This document shows positions 9,197-18,065 of a stretch of DNA of 64,000 bases, in pieces; the stretch's first letter is position 1; each line of letters begins with the position of its first letter. The notes under the pieces are model-generated. The model was given only the letters and a program-made list of their open reading frames with translations. It searched no databases and had not been told where the DNA came from. This DNA comes from Streptomyces sp. TP-A0874 (GTDB lineage: Bacteria; Actinomycetota; Actinomycetes; Streptomycetales; Streptomycetaceae). Location: NCBI RefSeq assembly GCF_001748085.1, contig NZ_BBZK01000003.1, positions 806,001-870,000 on the forward strand, read 5' to 3'. A program made the translations under genes and the position numbers.

Positions 9197-11824
9197 ATGT
9201 CCGAACTGACGCGCGACGAAGCGCAGAGCCGTGCCCGCCTGATCGAGGTGGACCGTTACACCATCGACCTCGACCTGGCCGGTGACGACGAACTCTTCGG
9301 CTCCACCACCACCATCGACTTCACCGCTCACCGGGCCGGGGACACCTTCGTGGAACTGCGGCCCGGCCGGCTGCACCGGGTGCTCCTCGATGGCGAGCGG
9401 CTGGATCCGGCCACCTTCGCCGCGGGGCGGCTGCCGCTGGCCGGACTCACGCCCGGAGTGCACCGGCTGCGCGTCGAGGCGGACATGCGCTACTCCCGCA
9501 CGGGCGAGGGCATGCACCGGTTCACCGACCCGGCCGACGGTGCGACGTACCTGTACACCATGTGCTGCATGTCGGACGCGCCGAACGTCTTCGCCTGCTT
9601 CGACCAGCCCGACCTCAAGGCCGTCTTCGAGGTATCCGTCACCGCTCCGGCGGACTGGACGGTACTCGGCAACGGCATCGCCGAACGCGACTCGGCACCT
9701 GTCGTCGGCGACCGGGAGGCGGGCCACGAGCGGTCGGACGCCGTGCGCTGGCGCCTCGCCCCCACGCCGCCCATCAGTACGTACCTCATGGCGGTCGTCG
9801 CCGGTCCCTACCACTCGGTGCGGGCCGAACACGCCGGGCTCCCGCTGGGCCTGCACGTCCGGAAGTCCCTCGCCCCGCACCTCGAAGCCGACGCGGCGGA
9901 ACTCCTGGACATCACACGGCGCTGCCTGGACCGGTACCAGGAGATCTTCGCCGAGCCCTACCCCTTCGACTCCTACGACCAGGCGTTCGTGCCCGAGTTC
10001 AACTCCGGCGCCATGGAGAACCCGGGGCTGGTCACCTTCCGCGACGAGTTCGTCTTCCGCTCCGCCGTCACCGAGACCGAGCGGCAGACCCGGGCGATGG
10101 TGATCGCCCACGAGATGGCCCATATGTGGTTCGGCGACCTGGTCACCCTCCGCTGGTGGGACGACATCTGGCTGAACGAGTCCTTCGCCGAGTACATGGG
10201 GTTCCAGATCCTCACCGAGGCGACCGACTACACCGGCACCTGGACGGACTTCGCCATAGCCCGCAAGGACTGGGGCTACGAGGCAGACGAACGCCCCTCC
10301 ACCCACCCGGTGGCCCCGGAGCCCGGCGCCGTGCCCGACACCGCCGCGGCCCGCCTCAACTTCGACGGCATCTCCTACGCCAAGGGCGCCTCCGCGCTGC
10401 GTCAACTCGTCGCCTGGCTCGGTGAGAAGGACTTCCTGGCCGGTATCAACACGCACTTCGCCCGGCACCGGTTCGGCAACGCCACGCTCGCCGACTTCAT
10501 CGACTCGCTGGCCGACGCCTCCGGCCGGGACGTCGCCGGCTGGGCCGAGCAGTGGTTGCGCACCACGGGCGTCGACATCCTGGTGCCCGAGATCACCTCG
10601 CCGGCGCCCGCCCGGCCGGGCGCCGGCGAGGTGGGCTGGCGGCTGGAGGTGCGGCACACCGGCAGCCGTCCGCACCGCATCGCCGTCACCCCCTACGACC
10701 GGGTCGGCGCCGACAGGCCGGGCAGTGCGGCGGCCGGACCGCTGTCGGCGGCCGCGGGCAGCGGTCCGGCCGCCGCGGACCGGCTGGTGGCCCGGGACCG
10801 CATCTACCTGGACGTGCCCGCCGACGGCGACCCGCAGCCGATGGGTTTCCCGGGCGCCCGCCCGGATCTGCTGCTGCTCAACGACGGCGACCTGAGCTAT
10901 ACCAAGATCCGCTTCGACCAGGCATCCTGGGAGACGGTGCGCGGCGCTCTCGCCGCCTTGCCCGACCCGCTCAGCCGCGCGGTCGTCTGGAACGCGGCAC
11001 GCGACATGGTGCGGGAGGGCGAGTTGGAGCCCGCCGGCTACCTGGAACTCGCCCGCGCCCACCTCCCGTTCGAGACGGAGCTCACCATCACCCAGGCGGT
11101 GCTGGTCTTCACCCGCCGACAGATCGCCGACCGCTACCTACCGCCCGCCGAGCGCCCCGCCGCCCTTGGCGCCCTCACCGCCCTCTGCCGGGACCTCCTC
11201 CGGCGCACCGAGGACGGCTCTGCTCCCGGGCTCCGGCTGACCGCGGTACGGACGTTCATCGACAGCAGCACCGACACCGATGTCCTCCGCGACTGGTTGA
11301 CCGACGGAGCCGCCCCGGGCGGCCCGGAGCTCGACGCGGAGCTGCGCTGGCGGCTGCTGGCCAGACTGTCCGCGCTCGGTGCCGCCACCCCGGACGACAT
11401 CGACGCGGAGCTGCGGCGGGACGCCAGCGCCACCGGGCAGGAGGGTGCGGCCCGCTGCCGCGCCGCGCTCCCGGACCCCCGGGCCAAGGCCGCGGCTTGG
11501 GCGGCGGTCTACGAGACGGACGAACTCTCCAACTACCTGCTGACGGCCACCGTGGAGGGGTTCTGGCAGCCGGAGCAGCGCGAGCTGCTCGACGAGTACG
11601 TGCCCCGGTACTTCCCCGCGGCCGTCGCGGTCGCCGGGCGCCGCGGCCCCGCCATCGCCGCGACGCTGGGCCGGGAGGGCTTTCCGCTGCACACCGCCGA
11701 CCCGGAGCTGCTGCGGCTCGGCGAGGAGTGCCTGCGGGAGCGTGATGTCCTGCCCGCGCTGCGCCGCGCCCTGGAGGACCGGCTGGACGATCTGGGCCGG
11801 GTGCTGCGGGTACGCGGGTGCTGA
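9197..11824 (+). CDS. pepN: aminopeptidase N
   Basis: M1-family zinc aminopeptidase of 875 residues, close to the size of the Streptomyces lividans enzyme. It removes N-terminal residues from peptides in the cytoplasm. The substrate-binding GAMENPG is at 271-277. The zinc site is HEMAH (305-309) with the third ligand in NESF (Glu328). A C-terminal helical ERAP1-like domain completes the enzyme. ATG 9197 has no clear Shine-Dalgarno sequence: TACGGCAGCATAGGGCGC precedes it, so a very short leader is possible. The frame extends upstream to 8984 but overlaps the divergent M20 gene, so the inner ATG is preferred. A 24-bp terminator follows. Confidence 0.94.
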   Translation: MSELTRDEAQSRARLIEVDRYTIDLDLAGDDELFGSTTTIDFTAHRAGDTFVELRPGRLHRVLLDGERLDPATFAAGRLPLAGLTPGVHRLRVEADMRYSRTGEGMHRFTDPADGATYLYTMCCMSDAPNVFACFDQPDLKAVFEVSVTAPADWTVLGNGIAERDSAPVVGDREAGHERSDAVRWRLAPTPPISTYLMAVVAGPYHSVRAEHAGLPLGLHVRKSLAPHLEADAAELLDITRRCLDRYQEIFAEPYPFDSYDQAFVPEFNSGAMENPGLVTFRDEFVFRSAVTETERQTRAMVIAHEMAHMWFGDLVTLRWWDDIWLNESFAEYMGFQILTEATDYTGTWTDFAIARKDWGYEADERPSTHPVAPEPGAVPDTAAARLNFDGISYAKGASALRQLVAWLGEKDFLAGINTHFARHRFGNATLADFIDSLADASGRDVAGWAEQWLRTTGVDILVPEITSPAPARPGAGEVGWRLEVRHTGSRPHRIAVTPYDRVGADRPGSAAAGPLSAAAGSGPAAADRLVARDRIYLDVPADGDPQPMGFPGARPDLLLLNDGDLSYTKIRFDQASWETVRGALAALPDPLSRAVVWNAARDMVREGELEPAGYLELARAHLPFETELTITQAVLVFTRRQIADRYLPPAERPAALGALTALCRDLLRRTEDGSAPGLRLTAVRTFIDSSTDTDVLRDWLTDGAAPGGPELDAELRWRLLARLSALGAATPDDIDAELRRDASATGQEGAARCRAALPDPRAKAAAWAAVYETDELSNYLLTATVEGFWQPEQRELLDEYVPRYFPAAVAVAGRRGPAIAATLGREGFPLHTADPELLRLGEECLRERDVLPALRRALEDRLDDLGRVLRVRGC

Positions 11825-11910
11825 GCGTGAGGGCGCCGGGCGTACGGGGTGCCGGGCGTGCGCCGGGGCTGAGGCCGCCCGTCGTGTTTTCGCGGTCCTG
11901 AACGGGGGCC

Positions 11911-11969
11911 GCCGGCCTACGGCTCCGCACCGCCGCGGTGGAGAGGGCGGTGCGGAGCCGTAGGCCGGC
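11911..11969. terminator. perfect 24-bp bidirectional terminator
   Basis: Arms 11911-11934 and 11946-11969 are exact reverse complements of 24 bases around an 11-base loop. The hairpin sits between the convergent pepN (stop 11824) and 5'-nucleotidase (stop 11983) genes, so it can stop transcription from both sides. Confidence 0.85.
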
Positions 11970-11982
11970 TGCGACGGGTCCG

Positions 11983-13794
11983 TCAGAAGACGGGGGCGCC
12001 GTCCCGGGTCAGTCGCCAGTCCATCGAGGCGAACTCCTCGCCGTCGATCGTGCCCCGCTCCTGCACCCAGGCGATGATCGTCTGGCGGATCTCCTCGGAG
12101 TCCGACCACAGCTGCTCGGCCTCGGGGACGTGCGGGAAGTTGCCGCCGCCGCTGGCCCGGTAGTTGTTCACCGCGAGCACGAACCGCGCCGTGTCGTCGA
12201 GCGGTTCGCCCTGGTAGGTGAGGTTGGCGATCCGCGAGCCGGGGGCCTTGGCGATGTCGATGTCGTAGCTCAGTCCGCTGACCACGTCGTAGTTGTAGTC
12301 CGGTATGCCGTCCGCGTTGGTCAGCTCGGCCGGGTCCACCTCGTCGCCGGCCGGCGTCTGCACGTAGTAGCGGGCGGAGAACTCCAGGTACTCCCTGAGT
12401 TGGGCGCCGGTGACCAGTCGTGCCTCGAGGGTGTTCTCGAAGGGGTAGAGCTCGGCAACCTGGCGGACCGTGACGTCGCCGGCCGGGATCTCGGCGGTGC
12501 GGGAGAAACAGGACGCCTGGGAGATCACCGGCAGTTCGGCGTACTCGCCCCCGGCAAGCGCGGTCTTCACCGTCTCGGCCTGCACGTGGTTGATGAAGTC
12601 GATGATCGGGGTGTCCTTGTACGGCGCCTCGGTGGCGGCCATGGCCTCCAGGGAGGTGCCGATCACCTGGTTGACGTAGTCGACCACCTTCTGGTGCTCC
12701 TTGGTGAGCAGCCCGGTGATCCGCGGGTCCTCCTCGACGGTGTTGGAGTTGAGCACCTTCGCGGTGACCGAGTCGACCGTCCAGCGGCCGCGCTGCCAGA
12801 CCAGGTCGAAGTCGAAGAGCGTCAGCCGCTGGCCCCACATGAGCGGCTCGGAGAGGACGACCTCCGCGCCGGTCCGGCGGTTCCTCACCCGCTTCTCGGG
12901 GATCTCCTCGTGCGCGTGGCCGACGAGGATCGCGTCGATGCCCGGTACCTGCTCGGCGACGAGGGCGGAGGCGTTCTCCACGTGCGGCAGCTGGTCCCCG
13001 TAGGAGGAGGTGCCGCTGACGCCGGAGTGGGCGGAGACGATGACCACGTCGGCTCCGAGTGAGCGCAGCCGCGGCACGTACTTGGCGGCCTGTTCCTCAA
13101 GACCGGGGAACGCCATCTTCCCCTGCACGTTGGCCTTGTCCCAGATGGCGATGCCCGGGTTGGTGAGGCCGAGGACGCCCACCTTGACCTCCCGGCCGCC
13201 GGGCGTGCGGAGCCGCTTGATCACGTAGGGCGGGAAGGCTGGGCGGAGGGTCCTGGCGTCCACGGCGTTGGCGCCGAGCAGCGGGAACCGGCACTGCTTC
13301 TCGAAGGCGCGCAGCACGGGTATGCCGTAGTTGAACTCGTGGTTGCCCAGGGCGGCGGCGTCGTAGCCGATGGCGTTCATCGCCCGTGCCATCGGGTGCA
13401 CCGGGCCGTTCGTCCCGGTGATCGGGTCGATCTTGGCGTAGTAGTAGGAGAGCTGGGTGCCCTGGATGGTGTCGCCGGCGTCGATCAGCAGGGTGTTCCG
13501 ACGGCCCTTCTCCTTGCGGACCCGCTGGACGAGGGTGGAGATCTTGGCCAGCCCCACGTCGTTGTGGTCCGCGTCGTCGAACTCGGCGTCGGTGAAGTAG
13601 TCCCAGTTGTACACGTGGCCGTGCAGGTCGGTGGTGCCCATGACGGTGAAGGAGTAGCGCTCCGGCCGCTTGCCGTGGTGGTGGCCGTCCCCGCCGTGCG
13701 CCTGGGCCGGGGTGCTGGCGGCTGTACCGGCCAGTGCGGCCCCGGCGCCGGCGGCCGCGGTCCGGCCCAGGAACTTCCTCCGGTCGAAAGACAT
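11983..13794 (-). CDS. Tat-exported 5'-nucleotidase / 2',3'-cyclic phosphodiesterase
   Basis: Secreted metallophosphoesterase of 603 residues of the UshA/5'-nucleotidase family, which releases phosphate from nucleotides outside the cell. The N-terminus has a twin-arginine motif (DRRKFLG) and ends STPAQA before a His-rich linker (HGGDGHHHGK). The metallophosphatase core shows TTDLHGH, DAGDTIQG, GNHEFNYG and GHAHEE. The C-terminal 5'-nucleotidase domain has NNYRASGGGNFPH, of the substrate-binding type. ATG 13794 follows GAGGAGC. The upstream 441 bases, shared with the divergent desA-like gene, contain the iron box near the desA side and promoter sequence for this gene that I cannot define. Confidence 0.92.
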   Translation of the reverse strand: MSFDRRKFLGRTAAAGAGAALAGTAASTPAQAHGGDGHHHGKRPERYSFTVMGTTDLHGHVYNWDYFTDAEFDDADHNDVGLAKISTLVQRVRKEKGRRNTLLIDAGDTIQGTQLSYYYAKIDPITGTNGPVHPMARAMNAIGYDAAALGNHEFNYGIPVLRAFEKQCRFPLLGANAVDARTLRPAFPPYVIKRLRTPGGREVKVGVLGLTNPGIAIWDKANVQGKMAFPGLEEQAAKYVPRLRSLGADVVIVSAHSGVSGTSSYGDQLPHVENASALVAEQVPGIDAILVGHAHEEIPEKRVRNRRTGAEVVLSEPLMWGQRLTLFDFDLVWQRGRWTVDSVTAKVLNSNTVEEDPRITGLLTKEHQKVVDYVNQVIGTSLEAMAATEAPYKDTPIIDFINHVQAETVKTALAGGEYAELPVISQASCFSRTAEIPAGDVTVRQVAELYPFENTLEARLVTGAQLREYLEFSARYYVQTPAGDEVDPAELTNADGIPDYNYDVVSGLSYDIDIAKAPGSRIANLTYQGEPLDDTARFVLAVNNYRASGGGNFPHVPEAEQLWSDSEEIRQTIIAWVQERGTIDGEEFASMDWRLTRDGAPVF

Positions 13795-14160
13795 CGATTG
13801 CTCCTCGTTCCACTCTTGCTGGTGCGTCTCCCGCGGGGTGCCGCGGGACTTCCGTCGCGCCGGGGTCGGTCAGACGATCCATAACGCGCGTAGATTCTTG
13901 CTCAGGGACCGGCCGCGGCGACAGCCCGGTGGTGTCCGGAATGCAACCGCCCTCCGACGCATGCCCGTTGGCGGAGGGGCGAGGGCCGACCGGTCCGATC
14001 CCGTGGCGCGGCGGTGGGCGCGGCCGCGAGCCTGTCGTCAATCTCCATTGACCGCATCGCTCTTGAGTGTCGAGGTCGGCCAAGTCATGGAAACCCAAGG
14101 GGAGTTGAGAGCTCCGAGCCGCTCGAAGCGGCGCCGCCCAAGGGGAGGTCGATAGAGGGC

Positions 14161-14179
14161 CAGGCAAGGCTTGCCTAAC
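14161..14179 (+). promoter_or_regulatory. iron box (DmdR/IdeR-type operator)
   Basis: The segment CCAGGCAAGGCTTGCCTAA matches the actinobacterial iron-box consensus TTAGGTTAGGCTAACCTAA at 13 of 19 positions. Its core AGGCAAGGCTTGCCT is palindromic apart from the central base. It lies 57 bases before the desA-like start, where an iron-loaded DtxR-family repressor would block transcription. I infer iron-repressed expression of the two siderophore genes. The rest of the 13795-14235 intergenic region shows no gene. Confidence 0.72.
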
Positions 14180-14235
14180 TTGCTTGGTGGGCTTCTCACC
14201 GACTAGCCGAACACACCCCACCGAAGGGCCCCGCT

Positions 14236-15777
14236 ATGGCTTATGACGATCCGGAAGCGCGGACCCACCGCGCCGCTGTCCCCGGTCAAGGCGCCGCCCC
14301 GTCCATCCTCGCCGGAGGTACCGACGGCCCCCGCCGGCTGCGCGGACTCACCCGGACCGTGCTGGACGCACTCGCCGACGGTGCCCACGCCCGTCGCGGA
14401 CCGCTGCCCCCCGGCGGCCCGGCGGCCGTCACCGAACGGGTGCGGGCGGTATGCACCCCCGCGCTGCCCGAGCGCGGCACCGGTGCCGACCACGCGCTGC
14501 GCACTCTGGTCCGCGCGGTCGCGGAAGGCGCGGCCGACCCCGCCGACCCGCACTGCGCGGCCCATCTGCACTGCCCGCCGCTGGCCGTCGCCGCGGCCGC
14601 GGATCTCGCCGCCTCCGCCCTCAACCCCTCCATGGACTCCTGGGACCAGGCCCCGGCCGCCGGGGTCGTCGAGGAGGAGACCGCCTCCGCCCTGGCCCGC
14701 CTGATCTACCCGGGACAGGACACCCCGGCGGCGGTGGTCACCAGCGGCGGTACCGAGTCCAACCTGGTCGCCCTGCTGCTGGCCAGGGAACGGTCCCAGA
14801 CCGCCGGAGCCCGGACGACCCAGGTGGTGTGCGGGGCCAATGCACACCACAGCGTCCACCGCGCCGCCTGGATCCTCGGGCTCCCCGCACCGGTGGAGGT
14901 GGCCTGCCCCGGTGGCCGGATGGACCCGGCCGACCTCGCTCGGCTGCTCGGCTCCGTCACCGCCCCTTGCCTGGTCGTGGCCACCGCGGGCACCACCGAC
15001 CAAGGCGCCGTCGACCCGCTGCCGGCGCTCGCCGAGACCGCCGCGGCGCACGGCGCCGAACTCCACGTGGACGCCGCCTACGGAGGACCGCTCCTCTTCA
15101 GCGAACGCCTCGCACCGCTGCTCGACGGTCTCGGCGCCGCCACCTCCGTCAGTTTCGACCTCCACAAGCTCGGCTGGCAGCCGGTCGCCGCCGGTCTGCT
15201 GGCGGTGGCCGACGGCGGCGCGCTCCGCCCGCTCCGCCACCAGGCGGACTACCTCAACGCCGACGACGACAGCGAGGCGGGCCTCCCCGACCTGCTCGGC
15301 CGCTCCATCCGCACCTCCCGCCGGCCGGACGCGCTCAAGATGGCGGTCACCCTGCGGGCCCTGGGCCGGGAGGGCATCGCCCAACTCGTCGAACGCTGTG
15401 TCGACCGGGCGCACCTGCTGGCCGGACTCATCGACGAACACCCCGCGCTCCGCCTGCGGCCGGGGCCGATCGGCATCACGACCGTGCTGTTCCGGCCGCG
15501 GGCCGCGGACCGGCTCCCGGGCCCGGCGGGCGACGAACTCGTAGCTCGGGTACGCCGGCGACTGCTCACCGAGGGGAGCGCCGTCCTCGGCCGGGCCCGG
15601 GCCGAGGACTCGGACGGGCGCAGCCGCCTCTGGCTCAAGGCGACGCTGCTGCACCCCACCGCCGCCCGCTCCGATCTGGAGGGGCTGTTGAAGCTGGTCG
15701 CGGACGGCGTCACCGGGGCGGCGGAGCCGGCCGCTCGGACATCCGCCACCGCGCCCTCGGCGGAAGGACGGCGATGA
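14236..15777 (+). CDS. PLP-dependent lysine decarboxylase, DesA-like
   Basis: Group II pyridoxal-phosphate decarboxylase of 513 residues resembling DesA, which turns L-lysine into cadaverine for hydroxamate siderophores of the desferrioxamine type. PLP-site features are TSGGTESN (169-176), HHSVHRAA, HVDAAYGG (Asp279) and SFDLHKLGWQ with the Schiff-base Lys311, followed by RHQADYLN. It starts at ATG 14236 with GAAGGGCC upstream and ends in a 4-base ATGA overlap with the fused DesB-DesC gene, so the two are translationally coupled. The iron box upstream supports a siderophore role. An L-2,4-diaminobutyrate decarboxylase is the main alternative, but the partner gene argues for cadaverine. Confidence 0.85.
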   Translation: MAYDDPEARTHRAAVPGQGAAPSILAGGTDGPRRLRGLTRTVLDALADGAHARRGPLPPGGPAAVTERVRAVCTPALPERGTGADHALRTLVRAVAEGAADPADPHCAAHLHCPPLAVAAAADLAASALNPSMDSWDQAPAAGVVEEETASALARLIYPGQDTPAAVVTSGGTESNLVALLLARERSQTAGARTTQVVCGANAHHSVHRAAWILGLPAPVEVACPGGRMDPADLARLLGSVTAPCLVVATAGTTDQGAVDPLPALAETAAAHGAELHVDAAYGGPLLFSERLAPLLDGLGAATSVSFDLHKLGWQPVAAGLLAVADGGALRPLRHQADYLNADDDSEAGLPDLLGRSIRTSRRPDALKMAVTLRALGREGIAQLVERCVDRAHLLAGLIDEHPALRLRPGPIGITTVLFRPRAADRLPGPAGDELVARVRRRLLTEGSAVLGRARAEDSDGRSRLWLKATLLHPTAARSDLEGLLKLVADGVTGAAEPAARTSATAPSAEGRR

Positions 15778-17981
15778 ACCACCCGCGCACCGGCCCCGAC
15801 AACCCCGCTCCGGCCCCCGGACGTCCGGCCCCGGCCGAACTCCGCGAGGAGGGCGAGCCGCTGGACCTCCTCGGTGTGGGTGTCGGCCCGTTCAACCTCT
15901 CGCTCGCGGCGCTCGCCGACGCCGTCCCCGAGCTCGGCACCGCCTTCCTGGAGCAGCGGCCCGCCTTCCACTGGCACCCGGGTCTGCTGATCGAGGGCGC
16001 CACCCTCCAGGTGCCGTTCCTGGCGGACTTGGTGAGCCTGGTGGACCCCGGCAGCCGCTGGTCGTTCCTCAACTACCTGCGCGACCAGGACCGGCTCTTC
16101 CCGTTCTACTTCGCCGAGCGCTTCCACGTGCACCGCGCCGAGTACGACGCCTACTGCCGCTGGGTCAGCGGCCGACTGGACTCCTGCCACTTCGACCACC
16201 GGGTCGAGACGTTCCGCTGGGAACCGGAGCGCCAGGCCTACGAGGTGGTCTTCAGCCGGCCCGCCGCCGGCGGCACCGGTCGGATCCTCGCCCGCAACAT
16301 CGCCCTCGGCGTCGGAACCGCCCCGCACGTCCCCGAACCGCTCCGCCCACTCCTCGCGGAGAGCGCCGAGGACGCCGGCGAGGCGGCCCCGGTGCTGCAC
16401 TCCGCGGACTACCTGCACTGGCGTGAGCGGCTGCTCGGGGCGGGGCACATCACGGTCGTGGGGTCCGGGCAGTCCGGGGCGGAGGTCTTCCTGGACCTGC
16501 TGCGCTCGCGTCCCACCGGTCGGGAGCGGCTCAGCTGGCTGGCCCGTACGCCCTCCTTCGCGCCCATGGAGTACAGCAAGCTCGGCCTGGAGCAGTTCAC
16601 CCCCGACTACACCCGCTACTTCCACGGCCTGGACCCCTCCCAGCGCGACCGGTTGCTTCCCCGGCAGTGGCAGCTCTACAAGGGGGTGGACCACGAGACA
16701 CTCGGCGCGATCCACGACGAGCTCTACCGGCGCGCGCTGCCCGGTCGGTGGCCGGAGGTCACCCTCACCCCGGGGGTCTCCGTGGTGGGCGCAGCCCGGT
16801 CCGCGGGCCGGGTCGAGCTCCGGTTGACCCACTCCGAGCAGCAGAGCAGCCACCGGCTCAGCACCGACGGAGTCGTGCTGGCCACCGGCTACCGGGAACG
16901 GCCGCTGGAGCAGCTCCTGGGGGAGGTCGGCGAGTACGTCCGGCGGGACGCGTCCGGCCGCCCGCTGGTCGACGAGGACCAGCGCCTCGAACTGGAGGGC
17001 CCCATGAGCGCGGCGACGGGCGGCGGAGGCTGCGGAGCCACCCGTTCCGGCGGTGCGGTGTTCGTGCAGAACGTCGAGCGGCACACCCACGGCGTCGGCA
17101 CGCCCGACCTCGGACTCGCCGCCTGGCGCTCGGCCCTCGTGCTCAACGCCCTCACCGGTGGGGTGTACCGCCTGCCCGCCCGGACCGCGTTCACCTCCTT
17201 CGGGCTGCCGAGGTCGCAGCCCCCGGCCGCCCGGCACCACCGGCCGTGCGCCACCGCCGAGGAACCTTCCGCCGACCAGGTCGCCACCACCCCCGCCGGG
17301 CACCGGAGCCGTGCGCTCCGCCCGGGGGAGCGGCCCGCCCCGCACCTCCCGGAGGCGGTTTCGCTCGGCCTTCCGCTGCCGACCGCCTTCCCCGGACCGA
17401 CGCCCGGCGCCTTCACTCTTCGTCCGGTCGACCCGGACACCGACGCCAGGCTGGTGCACGGCTGGATGAACGACCCGGAGGTCGCCCGCTTCTGGGAGAT
17501 GGCGGGACCGCTGGACCGGATCGAGGCCCATCTGCGGGACCAGTCGGGCGGTGGCCGCTCGGTGCCTTACCTCGGCTGCCTGGACGGGGAACCGATGAGC
17601 TACTGGGAGCTCTACCGCGCCGATCTGGATCCGATCGCCGAGCACTACCCCGCCCGTCCGCACGACGCGGGCGTCCACCTCCTGCTCGGGCCGGTCCGGT
17701 TCCGCGGCCGTGGCCTGGGGGCACGGCTGCTCCGGGCGGTCGCCGCATGGCAACTGGCCGTTGATCCCGCCGCGCAGCGGGTCGTGGCCGAGCCCGACGT
17801 CCGCAACGTCCGCTCGGTGCGCGCCTTCCGGCGGGCCGGTTTCCGGCAGGTGCGCGCCCTGCGGCTACCGGAGAAGCAGGCCGTGTTGATGATCAGGGAA
17901 CGCGGCGAGGGGAATACCGGGGAACCGCGGCCGGGCCAGGTTGTTGCTCATCCGAGCGAGCATCCGCGCACTTTTCAATAG
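15774..17981 (+). CDS. fused N-hydroxylase / acyltransferase (DesB-DesC type)
   Basis: Protein of 735 residues joining two siderophore enzymes. Residues 30-475 are an IucD/DesB-type flavin N-monooxygenase with FAD motif GVGVGPFNLS (34-43), NADPH motif VVGSGQSGAEV (228-238) and the ATGY segment (370-373). Residues about 545-710 are an IucB/DesC-like GNAT acyltransferase with RPVDPDTDARLVHGWMNDP and the acceptor region VAEPDVRNVRSVRAFRRAGF. A Pro/Ala/Arg-rich linker of roughly 65 residues joins them, with no internal stop or start. Expected chemistry is cadaverine to N-hydroxycadaverine to its N-acyl hydroxamate. In S. coelicolor these are separate proteins. No NIS synthetase (DesD) follows; pyruvate kinase is next, so assembly must be encoded elsewhere. 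Confidence 0.88.
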   Translation: MNHPRTGPDNPAPAPGRPAPAELREEGEPLDLLGVGVGPFNLSLAALADAVPELGTAFLEQRPAFHWHPGLLIEGATLQVPFLADLVSLVDPGSRWSFLNYLRDQDRLFPFYFAERFHVHRAEYDAYCRWVSGRLDSCHFDHRVETFRWEPERQAYEVVFSRPAAGGTGRILARNIALGVGTAPHVPEPLRPLLAESAEDAGEAAPVLHSADYLHWRERLLGAGHITVVGSGQSGAEVFLDLLRSRPTGRERLSWLARTPSFAPMEYSKLGLEQFTPDYTRYFHGLDPSQRDRLLPRQWQLYKGVDHETLGAIHDELYRRALPGRWPEVTLTPGVSVVGAARSAGRVELRLTHSEQQSSHRLSTDGVVLATGYRERPLEQLLGEVGEYVRRDASGRPLVDEDQRLELEGPMSAATGGGGCGATRSGGAVFVQNVERHTHGVGTPDLGLAAWRSALVLNALTGGVYRLPARTAFTSFGLPRSQPPAARHHRPCATAEEPSADQVATTPAGHRSRALRPGERPAPHLPEAVSLGLPLPTAFPGPTPGAFTLRPVDPDTDARLVHGWMNDPEVARFWEMAGPLDRIEAHLRDQSGGGRSVPYLGCLDGEPMSYWELYRADLDPIAEHYPARPHDAGVHLLLGPVRFRGRGLGARLLRAVAAWQLAVDPAAQRVVAEPDVRNVRSVRAFRRAGFRQVRALRLPEKQAVLMIRERGEGNTGEPRPGQVVAHPSEHPRTFQ

Positions 17982-18052
17982 TTGTCGGCAGTCGAAGTGG
18001 AGTCGATTCTCTGAGTTTGTGCGTAAGAGATTCTCTACCGATTGGTAAGTCG

Positions 18053-18065
18053 TAGGCTCGCATCA
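18053..18065 (+). promoter_or_regulatory. probable leaderless promoter of pyk
   Basis: A -10-like TAGGCT at 18053-18058 lies exactly seven bases before the A of the pyk ATG (18065), and no Shine-Dalgarno sequence is present in the preceding 30 bases. This spacing fits transcription beginning at or next to the start codon. No convincing -35 element was found. Confidence 0.45.

Noticed and set aside
9047..11062. 671-residue open frame antisense to pepN
   Set aside because: It is the complement of a strongly supported aminopeptidase gene; the translation is repetitive Gly/Val/Arg with no motif, as expected from GC3-biased shadow frames.
14451..15773. N-terminal extension of the DesB-DesC frame (open back to 14451)
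   Set aside because: This part overlaps the DesA-like gene out of frame, is Arg/Pro/Gly-rich and has no motif; the ATGA overlap gives the natural start at 15774.
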